A DNA stretch of 64,000 nucleotides, taken from assembly GCF_001865065.1 (NCBI RefSeq), contig NZ_MJGN01000007.1, forward strand, positions 1 to 64,000, in the 5' to 3' direction. Numbering within the stretch: the first letter of the stretch is position 1; each line of letters begins with the position of its first letter. Shown here one piece after another: positions 53,074-62,388 of this stretch. The notes beneath the pieces are model-generated. The model was not told where the DNA came from and searched no databases. It was given only the letters and a program-made list of their open reading frames with translations. A program made the translations under genes and the position numbers. Origin of the DNA: Curtobacterium sp. MCBA15_008. GTDB taxonomy: Bacteria; Actinomycetota; Actinomycetes; Actinomycetales; Microbacteriaceae.

Positions 53074-53604
53074 TCAGAGCAGCCGTTCCCACAGCGCCAC
53101 GGTGCTCTCGAGGTGGTCGTACCGGTACGGCTTCCGCTCCCCCGTCGGCTCGTAGCCGAGTGCCCGCCAGAACGGTTCCGCGACCTCCGCGTTCGTGGCG
53201 ACGATGCCGAGCCGGAGCCGCGCGACTCCCGGTGCCGAGCGGGCACGATCGACGACGGCCTCGTGCATCGCCGCCCCGAGCCCTTCCTGCTGCCGGTCGC
53301 CCCGCACGACGAGCAGGCCGATGAAGGCGAACGACGCCGACGGGTACCCGATCAGCACGTCCGCGAACGCGACCAGCTGTGCGCCGTCCCACAGTCCGAT
53401 GCCGTACTTCCCAGAGGCGTCGCGACCGCCGACGCCCGGACCGCCGGCCCCGAACCCGTCCGGCACCGACAGCAGCGCGCTGAGCCCGTCCGACGGCCCG
53501 GGCGGGTACCCGGTGATCCGCTCGGCGTAGTCGGGGATGCTCTCCAGCAACTCCTGCAGCGCATCGACGTCGTCCGCGCCGAGGTCACGCACGGTCACCG
53601 CCAC
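53074..53604 (-). CDS. GNAT family N-acetyltransferase
   Basis: A 176-residue acetyltransferase fold. The acetyl-CoA pyrophosphate loop is the R/Q-x-x-G-x-G/A type: GDRQQEGLGAAMHEAV (about 105-120). The later strand-turn RLRLGIVATNAEVAEPFWRAL and the YEPTG turn are the usual GNAT C-terminal landmarks. The acceptor is unknown. GTG at 53604 is seven bases after the helicase stop, so the two genes are probably co-transcribed. Confidence 0.85.
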   Translation of the reverse strand: MAVTVRDLGADDVDALQELLESIPDYAERITGYPPGPSDGLSALLSVPDGFGAGGPGVGGRDASGKYGIGLWDGAQLVAFADVLIGYPSASFAFIGLLVVRGDRQQEGLGAAMHEAVVDRARSAPGVARLRLGIVATNAEVAEPFWRALGYEPTGERKPYRYDHLESTVALWERLL

Positions 53605-53609
53605 GGGGT

Positions 53610-56180
53610 TCAGTCCACGTCCACTTCGGACCACCCGTCGAACCGGCCGATCTCGGTCACCCGCACGACGGCCTCGCCCGCTTCGTCCGAGGCGTCGAGG
53701 TCGATCGTCGCCGAGAACCCGAAGTCCCGGTCACCCGACGGGTCGGCGAAGGTCTGCCGCGCCCGCCACACGCGCGGGCTCGACGCCGCGCCCGTCTCAT
53801 CGAGCGCCAGGTACTGCATCGACCGGGCGTCGGCATCCGTCCCGACCTCGTCGTGCGACTCGTAGTACTCCTCGAGCACGGTGTCCCACGCGGACCGGTC
53901 GAACCCGTCCTGCGCGTCGAGCTCACCGAGACCGTCGGGGTCGTCCGCGGCGGCGAGCAGGACCCGCTGGAACAGCGCGTTGCGGACGAGCACGCGGAAG
54001 GCCCGCACGTTGCCGGTGAGCCGCGCGGGCTGTGGCGGCGCGATCTCCTCGTGCTCCTCAGCGGCGAGCAGCACGTCCCCGTTCATGAGCGCTTCCCACT
54101 CGTCGACGAGCGAGGAGTCGGTCTGCTTCACGACCTCGCCGAGCCACTCGATCAGGTCGTCGAGCTCCTGGGTCCGCTGTTCCTCGGTGATGGTCTGCCG
54201 CATGGTGCGGTAGGCGTCGGACAGGTAGCGGAGCACGAGCCCCTCGGACCGGGTGAGCTGGTAGAACCGCACGAAGTCACCGAAGGTCATCGCCCGCTCG
54301 TACATGTCGCGCACGACGGCCTTCGGGGACAGCTGGAAGTCGAGGACCCAGGGCTGCTCGGCCGCGTACGCCTCGTACGCGGCCTCGAGCAGCTCGTTGA
54401 GCGGCTTGGGCCACGTGACCTCCTCGAGCAGCTCCATCCGCTCCTCGTACTCGATGCCCTCGCGCTTCATGCGGGCGACCTCTTCGCCGCGCTCCTTGAA
54501 CTGCTGCTGCGACAGGATCGCTCGCGGGTCGTCCAGTGTCGCCTCGACGATCGAGACCATGTCCAGCGCGTAGCTGGGGGAATCGGGGTCGAGCAGCTCG
54601 AACGCGGCGAGCGCGAACGGTGACAGCGGCTGGTTGAGCGCGAAGTTGGGCGCGATGTCGACCGTGAGTCGGTAGGCGCCGTCGACCTTCTCGATCACCC
54701 GCGCGTTGATGAGGGTCCGGGCGATGACGAGTGCCCGCCGGGCCATCGCGAGCTGCCGGGAGCGCGGTTCGTGGTTGTCGTAGACCAGCGACCGGACGTC
54801 CGCGAAGGCATCCCCTCCACGGGCGACGACCGAGAGCACCATCGCGTGGGTGATCCGCATCCGCGACACCATCGGCTCGGGCTCGGCGCCGATCAGCCGC
54901 TCGAACGACGCCTGCCCCCAGGAGACGAACCCCTCGGGGGCCTTCTTCCGCTTGATCTTGCTCTTCTTCTTCGGGTCGTCGCCGGCCTTGGCCACGGCCC
55001 GGGCGTTCTCGATGTCGTGCTCGGGGGCCTCGGCGACGACGTCACCCTCGGTGTCGTACCCGGCACGTCCGGCACGTCCGGCGATCTGGTGGAGCTCGCG
55101 CGCGGACAGCTGCCGCATCTTCGTGCCGTCGAACTTGGTCAGCCCGGTGAACAGCACCGCGCGGATCGGCACGTTGATCCCGACGCCCAGGGTGTCGGTC
55201 CCGCAGATCACCGGCAGCAGTCCGCGCTGGGCGAGCTGCTCGACGAGCCGTCGGTACTTGGGCAGCATGCCGGCGTGGTGCACGCCGATGCCGGCGCGGA
55301 TCAGGCGGGACAGGGTCTGTCCGAAGCCGGCGCTGAACCGGAAGCCCGCGATCGCTTCCGCGATCTGGTCACGACGCGCCCGATCAGCGACGCGAGCCGA
55401 CATGAGCGACTGTGCGCGTTCCAGCGCCGCGGCCTGCGCGAAGTGCACGATGTAGATCGGCGCCTTGCCCTCCTCCAGCAGCCGCTCGACGGTCTCCTGC
55501 ACGGGCGTCATCACGTACTCGTACGCGAGCGGCACGGGGCGCGAGACACCGGTCACGCGGGCCGTCGGCCGTCCGGTCCGCCGCGACAGGTCGTCGGCGA
55601 TGGTCGTCACGTCGCCGAGGGTCGCGGACATCAGGAGGAACTGCGCCCGCTCGAGCACGAGCAGCGGGACCTGCCAGGCCCAGCCGCGGTCGGGGTCGCC
55701 GTAGAAGTGGAACTCGTCCATCACGACGACGTCGACGTCGGCGTCCGACCCCTGTCGGAGCGCGAGGTTCGCCAGGATCTCGGCGGTGCAGCAGACGATG
55801 GGCGCGTCGGCGTTGACGCTCGAGTCGCCCGTGACCATGCCGACGTTCTGGGCACCGAACAGGTCGACGAGCTGGAAGAACTTCTCCGAGACGAGCGCCT
55901 TGATCGGTGCCGTGTAGTAGCTGCGTTTCCCCTCGGCGAGCGCCGCGAAATGCGCTCCGGCGGCCACCAGCGACTTGCCCGTGCCGGTGGGGGTGCTGAG
56001 CACCACGTTGTTGCCGGACACGAGTTCGATGAGTGCTTCGTCCTGCGCCGGGTAGAGCGGTCGTCCGCCCTCCGCGGCCCACGCGGCGAAGGCCTCGTAG
56101 ACCTCGTCGGGGTCGACGGCGCCGCCGTCGGCCGCGGGGAGCGCCGCGACGAGCGGTGGCAGGGTGGTGACGTCCGTCAT
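53610..56180 (-). CDS. DEAD/DEAH-box RNA helicase with DUF3516 C-terminus
   Basis: An 856-residue superfamily 2 helicase. Motif I is STPTGTGKS (about 58-66), motif II is DEFH (about 153), motif III is MSAT, and motif VI is HQIAGRAGRAGYD (about 365-377). The large C-terminal part (about 400-856) fits the DUF3516 region of Ski2-like actinobacterial helicases. A lysine-rich loop (KKKSKIKRKKAPEG, about 412-425) may contact RNA. It probably remodels or feeds structured RNA to decay. GGGAGG lies about eight bases before the ATG at 56180. The GNAT gene follows at seven bases. Confidence 0.92.
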   Translation of the reverse strand: MTDVTTLPPLVAALPAADGGAVDPDEVYEAFAAWAAEGGRPLYPAQDEALIELVSGNNVVLSTPTGTGKSLVAAGAHFAALAEGKRSYYTAPIKALVSEKFFQLVDLFGAQNVGMVTGDSSVNADAPIVCCTAEILANLALRQGSDADVDVVVMDEFHFYGDPDRGWAWQVPLLVLERAQFLLMSATLGDVTTIADDLSRRTGRPTARVTGVSRPVPLAYEYVMTPVQETVERLLEEGKAPIYIVHFAQAAALERAQSLMSARVADRARRDQIAEAIAGFRFSAGFGQTLSRLIRAGIGVHHAGMLPKYRRLVEQLAQRGLLPVICGTDTLGVGINVPIRAVLFTGLTKFDGTKMRQLSARELHQIAGRAGRAGYDTEGDVVAEAPEHDIENARAVAKAGDDPKKKSKIKRKKAPEGFVSWGQASFERLIGAEPEPMVSRMRITHAMVLSVVARGGDAFADVRSLVYDNHEPRSRQLAMARRALVIARTLINARVIEKVDGAYRLTVDIAPNFALNQPLSPFALAAFELLDPDSPSYALDMVSIVEATLDDPRAILSQQQFKERGEEVARMKREGIEYEERMELLEEVTWPKPLNELLEAAYEAYAAEQPWVLDFQLSPKAVVRDMYERAMTFGDFVRFYQLTRSEGLVLRYLSDAYRTMRQTITEEQRTQELDDLIEWLGEVVKQTDSSLVDEWEALMNGDVLLAAEEHEEIAPPQPARLTGNVRAFRVLVRNALFQRVLLAAADDPDGLGELDAQDGFDRSAWDTVLEEYYESHDEVGTDADARSMQYLALDETGAASSPRVWRARQTFADPSGDRDFGFSATIDLDASDEAGEAVVRVTEIGRFDGWSEVDVD

Positions 56181-56214
56181 GCGTCCATCCTCCCAGGTAC
56201 CACCGGGGCGGACG

Positions 56215-56246
56215 GGAGGCGCGGGTCGGGGCCGCCCCGCGCCTCC
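56215..56246. repeat. Full GGAGGCGCGG-family hairpin between divergent genes
   Basis: GGAGGCGCGGG (56215-56225) and CCCGCGCCTCC (56236-56246) form a perfect 11-base stem with a ten-base loop, followed by AGTCCG. Unlike other copies it lies between divergent genes (helicase and LLM enzyme), where a terminator is not expected. Confidence 0.8.
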
Positions 56247-56290
56247 AGTCCGATCCGTGACGGACCAGAGCGTCCCTCGATGCGTGCGCA

Positions 56291-56305
56291 TAGACTCGCG
56301 TCGTG
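56291..56305 (+). promoter_or_regulatory. Leaderless-type promoter, TAGACT -10 six bases before GTG
   Basis: TAGACT at 56291-56296 is followed by six bases and GTG at 56303. Confidence 0.55.
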
Positions 56306-57322
56306 CGCGAACTCGGCTTCCTCTCCTTCGTCCCGAACCACGGCGGTACCGCCGGCGCGGCTGCCGCGCTCGAGGACGGGCTTCGCCTGTTCGAGACGGC
56401 CGAGTCCCTCGGCTACGGCACCGGCTGGGTCCGGGGGCGGCACTTCGAGCCGTTCCTGACGAGCCCGATGACGTTCTTCGCGGCGGCGGCGCAGCGGACC
56501 AGCACGATCGGGTTCGGCACCGCCGTGCTCGGCATGCGCTACGAGGACCCGGTGCGCCTCGCCGAGGACGCCAGCACGGTCGACCTGCTCAGCGGCGGTC
56601 GCGTGCAGCTCGGCATCAGCACGGGCATCGCCGGCTACGGACCGATCCTCGACCCGGTGTTCGGCGGATCGGAGCGGAGCTTCCGCGACGAGGCCGAGGC
56701 GCGGGCCGCACGCCTGCTCGAGGTACTGCAGGGCGAGCCGCTCGGAAGCGCGGGCAAGGGCTACGAGAGCATCCCCGCCGGTGCCGACCTGACGCTCCAG
56801 CCACTCAGCCCCGAGCTCCGGAACCGGGTCTGGTGGGGTGGCGGCAGCATGGGCACCGCGGTGCGCACGGCCGAGAAGGGTCTGCTGTTGCACTGCTCGA
56901 CGCTCAACACCGAGGACACCGGCGCACCCTTCGCCGAGGCGCAGGCGGACCAGATCGTGGCGTACCGCGAGCGCTTCGCCGCGTTGCGCCCCGACCGCAC
57001 GTCGAAGGTCGCCGTCGGCCGGATCGTCGTGCCGCTGCTCGACGACCACGACCGCGCCGTGCACGAGGAGTTCCTCACCGGGTACGCCGCCGGCATGGAC
57101 GACGAGGGTCGCCCGCTGTCGGGCACGCCGCCGTTCCGGTTCAGCACGGTGCTCTCCGGCGAGCCGTCCGCGATCGTCGACGCCCTGCTCGCCGACCCGG
57201 CCGTCACGGCGACGGACGAGCTCGTCATCACCCTGCCGGCGAACGGCGACGCGGCGTCCCACGAGCGGATCCTGCGCATCGTCGCCGAGGAGATCGCGCC
57301 GGCCGTCCGCGTCGCGGGCTGA
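56303..57322 (+). CDS. LLM class flavin-dependent oxidoreductase
   Basis: A 339-residue flavin-dependent oxidoreductase with the luciferase-like monooxygenase TIM barrel. The N-terminus RELGFLSFVPNHGG and the strand TIGFGTAVLGMRYEDPVRLAEDA (about 70-92) with GGRVQLGIS are the usual family landmarks for flavin binding. Such enzymes use reduced FMN or F420; which one cannot be told. There is no linked reductase. It is monocistronic with its own leaderless-type promoter. Confidence 0.85.
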   Translation: MRELGFLSFVPNHGGTAGAAAALEDGLRLFETAESLGYGTGWVRGRHFEPFLTSPMTFFAAAAQRTSTIGFGTAVLGMRYEDPVRLAEDASTVDLLSGGRVQLGISTGIAGYGPILDPVFGGSERSFRDEAEARAARLLEVLQGEPLGSAGKGYESIPAGADLTLQPLSPELRNRVWWGGGSMGTAVRTAEKGLLLHCSTLNTEDTGAPFAEAQADQIVAYRERFAALRPDRTSKVAVGRIVVPLLDDHDRAVHEEFLTGYAAGMDDEGRPLSGTPPFRFSTVLSGEPSAIVDALLADPAVTATDELVITLPANGDAASHERILRIVAEEIAPAVRVAG

Positions 57323-57793
57323 ACCGCGGTCGACGCGGGCTGAGCCACCATCGAGGGGGCCGACGAGGCTCCCCACGAGGACCAGGGCATCCGGCTGGGC
57401 CCGCGCCGAGGTTGGTGAGTCCCCGGGAGCCCGGCCGGATGACCATCTCGTCCCTGATCCGCACGAGATGGTGCACTCATCGTTCCACCTACCGAGCGGT
57501 TTGTCACACTGACTTGCGGTTACTGGCCGGGAAACATGACGATCGATCACCCGTTTCTCCAGCGCCGCAAGAAGTCAATCGGTTGACGTGAGGAAAAAAC
57601 GAATGCGTCCCCGCGCGGACGCGGGGACGCATTCTTGACGCACCGGGGCCACCAGGGCTCCATCGGCCGGATCAGGAGACCGTGTCGCACGCGTGGCGAC
57701 CCCGTTCTCGGTGCGCACGCCGACGGTAACCAGCCGCCTGGCGCAAGTAGATGCTACTGAATGAAGATCAGGTCAGCGCGGAAACCGGACGAA
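57323..57793. other. Non-coding interval between convergent genes
   Basis: No convincing gene in about 470 bases between the LLM enzyme and the beta-glucosidase. Apart from the strong terminator at 57593-57634 the sequence shows lower GC from about 57480 on, with no repeats or operator-like dyads that I can support. Confidence 0.6.
57593..57634 (-). terminator. Strong intrinsic terminator of the beta-glucosidase gene
   Basis: GAATGCGTCCCCGCG (57601-57615) and CGCGGGGACGCATTC (57620-57634) form a perfect 15-base stem with a four-base loop. On the minus strand it is followed by GTTTTTTCC, a true T-run, so it fits a rho-independent terminator for transcripts coming from the GH3 gene, about 160 bases past its stop. 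Confidence 0.88.
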
Positions 57794-60253
57794 TCACTCC
57801 AATTCGAGGGCCACCGTGCTGGATACGTCAGCAACCGACGCACCCACGTGCAGCGTGAAGGCGCCCGACTCGTACTGCCAGGAGCCGTCCCAATGCGCGA
57901 ACGCCCGCGCCGGGACCTCGATCGAGACCTCGGTCGACTCCCCCGCGCCGAGGCGGACCGGGGCGAACCCGACGAGCCACCGCACCGGACGGTCGACGGC
58001 CGAGTCCTCCCGCGATGCGTACACCTGCACCACGTGCTTGCCGGCCCGGTCGCCCGTGTTCGCCACCGTCGCGGTCACGATCACCGCGTCGCCCTCGCGG
58101 ACGGTCGGGGTCGCCGTGACCCCGTCGATCGTCCAGGTCGTGTAGCCGAGGCCGTGCCCGAACGGGTACGCCGGCTCGGTCCCGGCGCGGAGCCAGGCGC
58201 GGTAGCCGATGTGCACACCCTCGTCGTACGCGACCTTCCCGTCGACCGGCGTGACGTCGAGCACGGGGACGTCGGCCATCGCGACCGGCCACGTGGTGGG
58301 CAGGCGACCGCCAGGCTCCTGCGCGCCGGTGAGCACGTCGGCGAGGGCGTTGCCGTACTCCTGCCCGCCGAACCAGGTCAGCAGGACCGCGGCGACGTCG
58401 TTCCGCCACGGCATCTCCACCGGCGACCCGGCGTTGACGGCCACGATCGTGTTCGGGTTCGCGGCGGCGACGGCACGGACCAGGTCGTCCTGGTGCCCTG
58501 GTAGCGCGAGCGACGAGCGGTCGTACCCCTCGGACTCGACCTTCGAGTTCGTCCCGACCACGACGACGGCGACGTCCGCACCGGTGGCAGCGGCGACGGC
58601 GGCGTCGATGAGCACCGTCGGGTCCTCGTCGGAGGGCTCGGTGCCGAACTGGTACGCGAGCACCCCGCCGAGCGTCTCGTCCTGGATGACGTCGTACTCG
58701 ATGCGGATCGCGACGTCCTGCCCTGCGGTCACCGACACGGGCACCGAGCGCGCCGGCGGGTTGAGGAACGCCGCGCCGAGCTGGTCGCCCTCGAACGCCA
58801 CGTCCTCGTCGAGCACGAGCTCGCCGTCGATCCACATCCGCGACCGGCCGGCTGCGCCGATGCCGATCCGCACTGTGCCGGTCGACTCGGCGGTGTAGGT
58901 CGCGGTGATGTCGAGCCGGTCGGCCTCGCGCGTGGGGGCGTCGCCGCCGAACCAGAACAGCGCCGTGGCACGGCGGTCCTCGACGAACAGCTCCTCGCCG
59001 TCCTTGACGAACGCGACCCGCGCTCCGGGCTCACCGGTGCCGGGGTTCGTGATGGTGGACAGCGGGAACTCCGCGATGCCCTCCTGCACGACGGCACCGA
59101 TCGCGTAGTCGACCGTGGCGCCCGGGAACGCTGCACGGATGCCGTCCAGCGGCGAGACGACCTGCGACGGCACGACCGTGGCCGAGCCACCGCCCTGCGT
59201 GCGGGCCTGGTCGGCGTTGTGGCCGATCACCGCGATGCGCGAGACGGCGGGGGCATCGAGCGGCAGGACACCGGTGTTGCGGACCAGGACGGTGCCCTCG
59301 GCCTCGGCCTCGCGGACGAACGCGACGCCGTCCTCGACGTGCACCGGCTGCGCGGCCACGGGCTCGAAGCCCTCGAGTGCGCCCACGCGGGCGGCCAGGG
59401 TCAGGATGCGGCGGACCTTGCGGTCGATCGCCGCCATCGGCACCTCGCCGGACTGGACGGCGGCGAGCAGCGGACCCTCGCTCCACCACGGGTTCGGCCC
59501 GGGCATCGCGACGTCCTGCGACGCCTTCGCCGAGTCCACCGAACGCACCCCGGTCCAGTCGGACACGACGATGCCGTCGAAGCCCCACTCCGAGTTCAGC
59601 GGCGTCTCGAGCAGGTCGTTCTCCGACGCGGTGACCCCGTTGATCGCGTTGTACGACGACATGACCGCCCAGGCGTGCGCCTCGGTCACGGCCTTCTCGA
59701 ACGCGAGCAGGTACAGCTCGCGCAGGGCCCGGTCGGAGACCTCGGTCGACGCGGTGAAGCGGTCGGTCTCGTAGTCGTTCGCGATGTAGTGCTTCGGGGT
59801 CGCGGCGACACCGTTCTCCTGCACACCGTCGACGTACGACGTAGCCAGGTCACCGGTCAGGACCGGGTCCTCGCTGAACGCCTCGAAGTGCCGGCCGCCG
59901 AGCGGCGAGCGGTGCAGGTTGATGGTCGGGCCGAGGACGACGTCGACGCCCTTGCGGCGTGCCTCGACGGCTGCTGCGGCGCCGTAGCGCTTCGCGATCG
60001 CGCGGTCCCAGGACGCCGACAGCGCGGTCGCCGAGGGCAGGTTCAGCGACGGGTCGCGCTCGTCCCAGACCTCACCACGGACGCCCGAGGGGCCGTCCGA
60101 CATCAGGATCCGGCGCAGCCCGATCTCCTCGATGGGCCAGGTGGTCCAGAAGTCGCGCCCGGTCAGGAGCTGCACCTTCTCGTCGGTGGTCAGCCGGTCG
60201 ACGAGCGCATCGATGTGCTCGGCCGTGCTGGAGGCAGGGTTCACGGTGGTCAC
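57794..60253 (-). CDS. GH3 beta-glucosidase with PA14 insertion
   Basis: An 819-residue cytosolic beta-glucosidase of family GH3. The TIM barrel begins after about residue 40 (LMSDGPSGVRGE) and carries the nucleophile Asp in VVSDWTG (about 230), with KHYIANDYE upstream. A PA14 domain (about 385-530, ITATYTAESTGTVRIGIG) interrupts the second domain, and a fibronectin-like C-terminus ends the protein (VQVYASRED, VSIEVPARAF). GTG at 60253 has AAAGGA about ten bases upstream. The MFS gene lies just upstream in the same direction, so imported beta-glucosides are probably hydrolysed here. Confidence 0.92.
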   Translation of the reverse strand: MTTVNPASSTAEHIDALVDRLTTDEKVQLLTGRDFWTTWPIEEIGLRRILMSDGPSGVRGEVWDERDPSLNLPSATALSASWDRAIAKRYGAAAAVEARRKGVDVVLGPTINLHRSPLGGRHFEAFSEDPVLTGDLATSYVDGVQENGVAATPKHYIANDYETDRFTASTEVSDRALRELYLLAFEKAVTEAHAWAVMSSYNAINGVTASENDLLETPLNSEWGFDGIVVSDWTGVRSVDSAKASQDVAMPGPNPWWSEGPLLAAVQSGEVPMAAIDRKVRRILTLAARVGALEGFEPVAAQPVHVEDGVAFVREAEAEGTVLVRNTGVLPLDAPAVSRIAVIGHNADQARTQGGGSATVVPSQVVSPLDGIRAAFPGATVDYAIGAVVQEGIAEFPLSTITNPGTGEPGARVAFVKDGEELFVEDRRATALFWFGGDAPTREADRLDITATYTAESTGTVRIGIGAAGRSRMWIDGELVLDEDVAFEGDQLGAAFLNPPARSVPVSVTAGQDVAIRIEYDVIQDETLGGVLAYQFGTEPSDEDPTVLIDAAVAAATGADVAVVVVGTNSKVESEGYDRSSLALPGHQDDLVRAVAAANPNTIVAVNAGSPVEMPWRNDVAAVLLTWFGGQEYGNALADVLTGAQEPGGRLPTTWPVAMADVPVLDVTPVDGKVAYDEGVHIGYRAWLRAGTEPAYPFGHGLGYTTWTIDGVTATPTVREGDAVIVTATVANTGDRAGKHVVQVYASREDSAVDRPVRWLVGFAPVRLGAGESTEVSIEVPARAFAHWDGSWQYESGAFTLHVGASVADVSSTVALELE

Positions 60254-60291
60254 GGTGGTCGGTCCTTTCGTTCAGAGCCTGGGAAGCGTGG

Positions 60292-61560
60292 TCAGCGCAC
60301 GCCGCGGATGCGGGACACGGAGACGATCCCGAGCAGCCCGACGACGGCGCCGGTGATGAAGAAGCCGCTGTAGCCGCCGGTCAGGGCGATCACCCCGGGA
60401 GCGGCGGCGGGCACGATCGACTGCGGCAGGGCCTGCGCGATGTTGACGACGCCGAGGTCCTTCGCGTTGTCCTCGTCGGACGGCAGCACGTCGGTGATGA
60501 GTGCCAGGTCGACGGCGTAGAAGACGCCCATCCCGGCGCCCATCACGAACTCGCCGACCAGGACCATGCCGAGCGACGGCGCGAGCGCGATGATCACGAG
60601 CCCCACCACGCCGACGATCCCGGCGACCGCGACGAAGAGCTTCCGGCGGCCGAGCTTGTCGGACAGCCAGCCGGCGACGAGCGACGTCAGGACGATGCCG
60701 ACCACGTTCCAGAGCGTGCCCTGGAACACCGCGTTCGCCAGGTTCGAGGCGTTCACCCCGATGTCGTCGCGGAGGAAGTAGGTCAGGTAGCTCACGGCCG
60801 TGTACTGCGCCGCGACCATCATGAAGCGCGTCAGCCAGGCCCAGCCGAGGTCGGGGTGCTTCACGGGGTTGAACACGAACGAACCGAAGAGCTGCCCGAT
60901 GCCGAGCCGCGAGGTCGGACGGTTCGGCAGCACACGGTCGCGGAAGAGCAGCGCGTACAGGACGACCACGACCGAGCCGATGGCACCGGGGACGATCATC
61001 TGCGTCGCCGACGTGGAGAACAGCTGCACCAGGAAGGTCCCGCCGACCAGCGCGAGGTTCTGCGCGAGCCCGAGGAGCGCCGCCACGCGACCGCGCTGCG
61101 AACGGGTGACGTGGTCCGGCAGCACGGCGGTGAGCGCGGCGATGGTCGCGTTGTAGGCGATCTGCGCGACACCCCAGCCGATCACGAGCACGACGGTGGA
61201 CGACGTCGTCGCGACGACCACGAGGGCTGCGAACCCGACCACGGTGCCACCGATGATCCACGGACGACGCATGCCGAGCCTCCCGGCGGTCCGGTCGCTG
61301 AACCGACCGGCCAGGGGGTTGGCGACCATCGCGGCGAACGCGCCGATGCCGAGGGCCAGGCCGAGGACACCGGCCTGGTTGTCGGGCGCGATCTCGGCGA
61401 CCTTGAGCGCCATGGCGACGAGCACCGGCGGCAGCAGGGCGATGTACAAGCCGAGCATCGCGATCGGCATGCCGAGCGTGTACATCAGCGGTCCACCGCG
61501 GCCGTGGGTCGGGGCGACCGCAGTCGGGGTGTCTGAAACGGTCCGGGCGTCGTTGGCCAC
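60292..61560 (-). CDS. MFS transporter, likely for beta-glucosides
   Basis: A 422-residue transporter of about 12 helices. The first cytosolic loop contains GRFSDRTAGRLGMRRPWIIGG (loop 2-3 motif, about 90-110) and the middle loop FNPVKHPDLGWAWLTRFM, which resembles the SLC45/GPH-like sugar symporter group. GTG at 61560 is set by GAGAAGG six bases before it. It is next to and in line with the GH3 gene, so it probably imports its substrate. A perfect dyad at 61637-61661 lies between it and the divergent TetR regulator. Confidence 0.88.
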   Translation of the reverse strand: MANDARTVSDTPTAVAPTHGRGGPLMYTLGMPIAMLGLYIALLPPVLVAMALKVAEIAPDNQAGVLGLALGIGAFAAMVANPLAGRFSDRTAGRLGMRRPWIIGGTVVGFAALVVVATTSSTVVLVIGWGVAQIAYNATIAALTAVLPDHVTRSQRGRVAALLGLAQNLALVGGTFLVQLFSTSATQMIVPGAIGSVVVVLYALLFRDRVLPNRPTSRLGIGQLFGSFVFNPVKHPDLGWAWLTRFMMVAAQYTAVSYLTYFLRDDIGVNASNLANAVFQGTLWNVVGIVLTSLVAGWLSDKLGRRKLFVAVAGIVGVVGLVIIALAPSLGMVLVGEFVMGAGMGVFYAVDLALITDVLPSDEDNAKDLGVVNIAQALPQSIVPAAAPGVIALTGGYSGFFITGAVVGLLGIVSVSRIRGVR

Positions 61561-61636
61561 TGCAGCCTTCTCTCGGGTACGCCACCGACGTCGGTGACTC
61601 GCACGCCTCCTTCGGCGGCTCCGGCCACCGTACCAC

Positions 61637-61661
61637 CAAAACCAACTACCGCTAGGTTTTG
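61637..61661. promoter_or_regulatory. TetR-type operator, CAAAACC-N11-GGTTTTG
   Basis: CAAAACC (61637-61643) and GGTTTTG (61655-61661) form a perfect seven-base dyad with an 11-base spacer, between the divergent MFS and TetR genes. The AT-rich arms stand out in this GC-rich sequence. Confidence 0.78.
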
Positions 61662-61679
61662 CGGATCGCCGGCGGACGG

Positions 61680-61694
61680 TAGGGTCCTGCCATG
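61680..61694 (+). promoter_or_regulatory. Leaderless-type promoter, TAGGGT -10 six bases before ATG
   Basis: TAGGGT at 61680-61685 is followed by exactly six bases and the ATG at 61692. The TetR-type operator lies directly upstream, so the regulator would control itself. Confidence 0.6.
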
Positions 61695-62282
61695 ACACGA
61701 CGGGGTTCGTACGCGAAGGGCATCGCGAAGCGCGAGGAGATCCTCACGGTCGCGCTCGACCTCGTCGCGCAGCAGGGCTTCCGGCGGACGAGCATCAAGG
61801 ACATCGCCGACGCGGTGGGCCTGACCCAGGCCGGGCTCCTGCACTACTTCGACTCGAAGGACGAGCTCTGGGTCGAGATCCTCCGGCGCCGCGACGAGAT
61901 CGACCTCGCGCACGACTGGCACGCCGAGGACCCCGCCGCCCTGCTCGCGGCCATCGTCCGGCACAACACCGAGGTTCCCGGGCTCGTGCAGATGTTCGTG
62001 AACCTGTCCGCGGCTGCCGCGACCGACCCGGAGCACCCGGCGCACGAGTACTTCCGCGAACGCTACGAGCGCAGCCGGCGCGACCTCTCCGCCGACTTCC
62101 GCGCCATGCAGGAGGACGGTCGGCTCCGCGCCGACGTCGACCCCGTCGAGCTGACCAGCGTGCTGCTCGCGGTGTCCGACGGCATGCAGATCCAGTGGCT
62201 GTACGACCCGACGCGCGACATGGCGCAGCACGTCGAGCTGGTCGCGCGGCTCGCGATCGCGCAGACGGTCCCGTCGGCCTAG
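61692..62282 (+). CDS. TetR family transcriptional regulator
   Basis: A 196-residue TetR-type regulator. The N-terminal helix-turn-helix reads FRRTSIKDIADAVGLTQAGLLHYF (about 33-56), preceded by AKREEILTVALDLVAQQG. The C-terminal helical domain would bind a small effector, perhaps a beta-glucoside or its product. It is divergent from the MFS/GH3 operon and shares the dyad at 61637-61661. Its length and helix pattern fit the family. Confidence 0.92.
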   Translation: MTRRGSYAKGIAKREEILTVALDLVAQQGFRRTSIKDIADAVGLTQAGLLHYFDSKDELWVEILRRRDEIDLAHDWHAEDPAALLAAIVRHNTEVPGLVQMFVNLSAAAATDPEHPAHEYFRERYERSRRDLSADFRAMQEDGRLRADVDPVELTSVLLAVSDGMQIQWLYDPTRDMAQHVELVARLAIAQTVPSA

Positions 62283-62284
62283 CC

Positions 62285-62295
62285 GGGAGGCGCGG
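62285..62295. repeat. Single arm of the GGAGGCGCGG repeat family
   Basis: GGGAGGCGCGG lies directly after the TetR stop codon, without a matching arm. Confidence 0.45.
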
Positions 62296-62388
62296 CGAGC
62301 CCCCGACGGGCAGGTACCGCCAGTGCCTGGTTGTGTCCAGGGCACGCACGGCAAGATGGGGCTCCCGACGACGATGTGGAGTGACGCG

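Noticed and set aside
54771-56459. 562-residue plus-strand frame across the helicase
   Set aside because: Shadow of the helicase gene; no domains and charged low-complexity composition.
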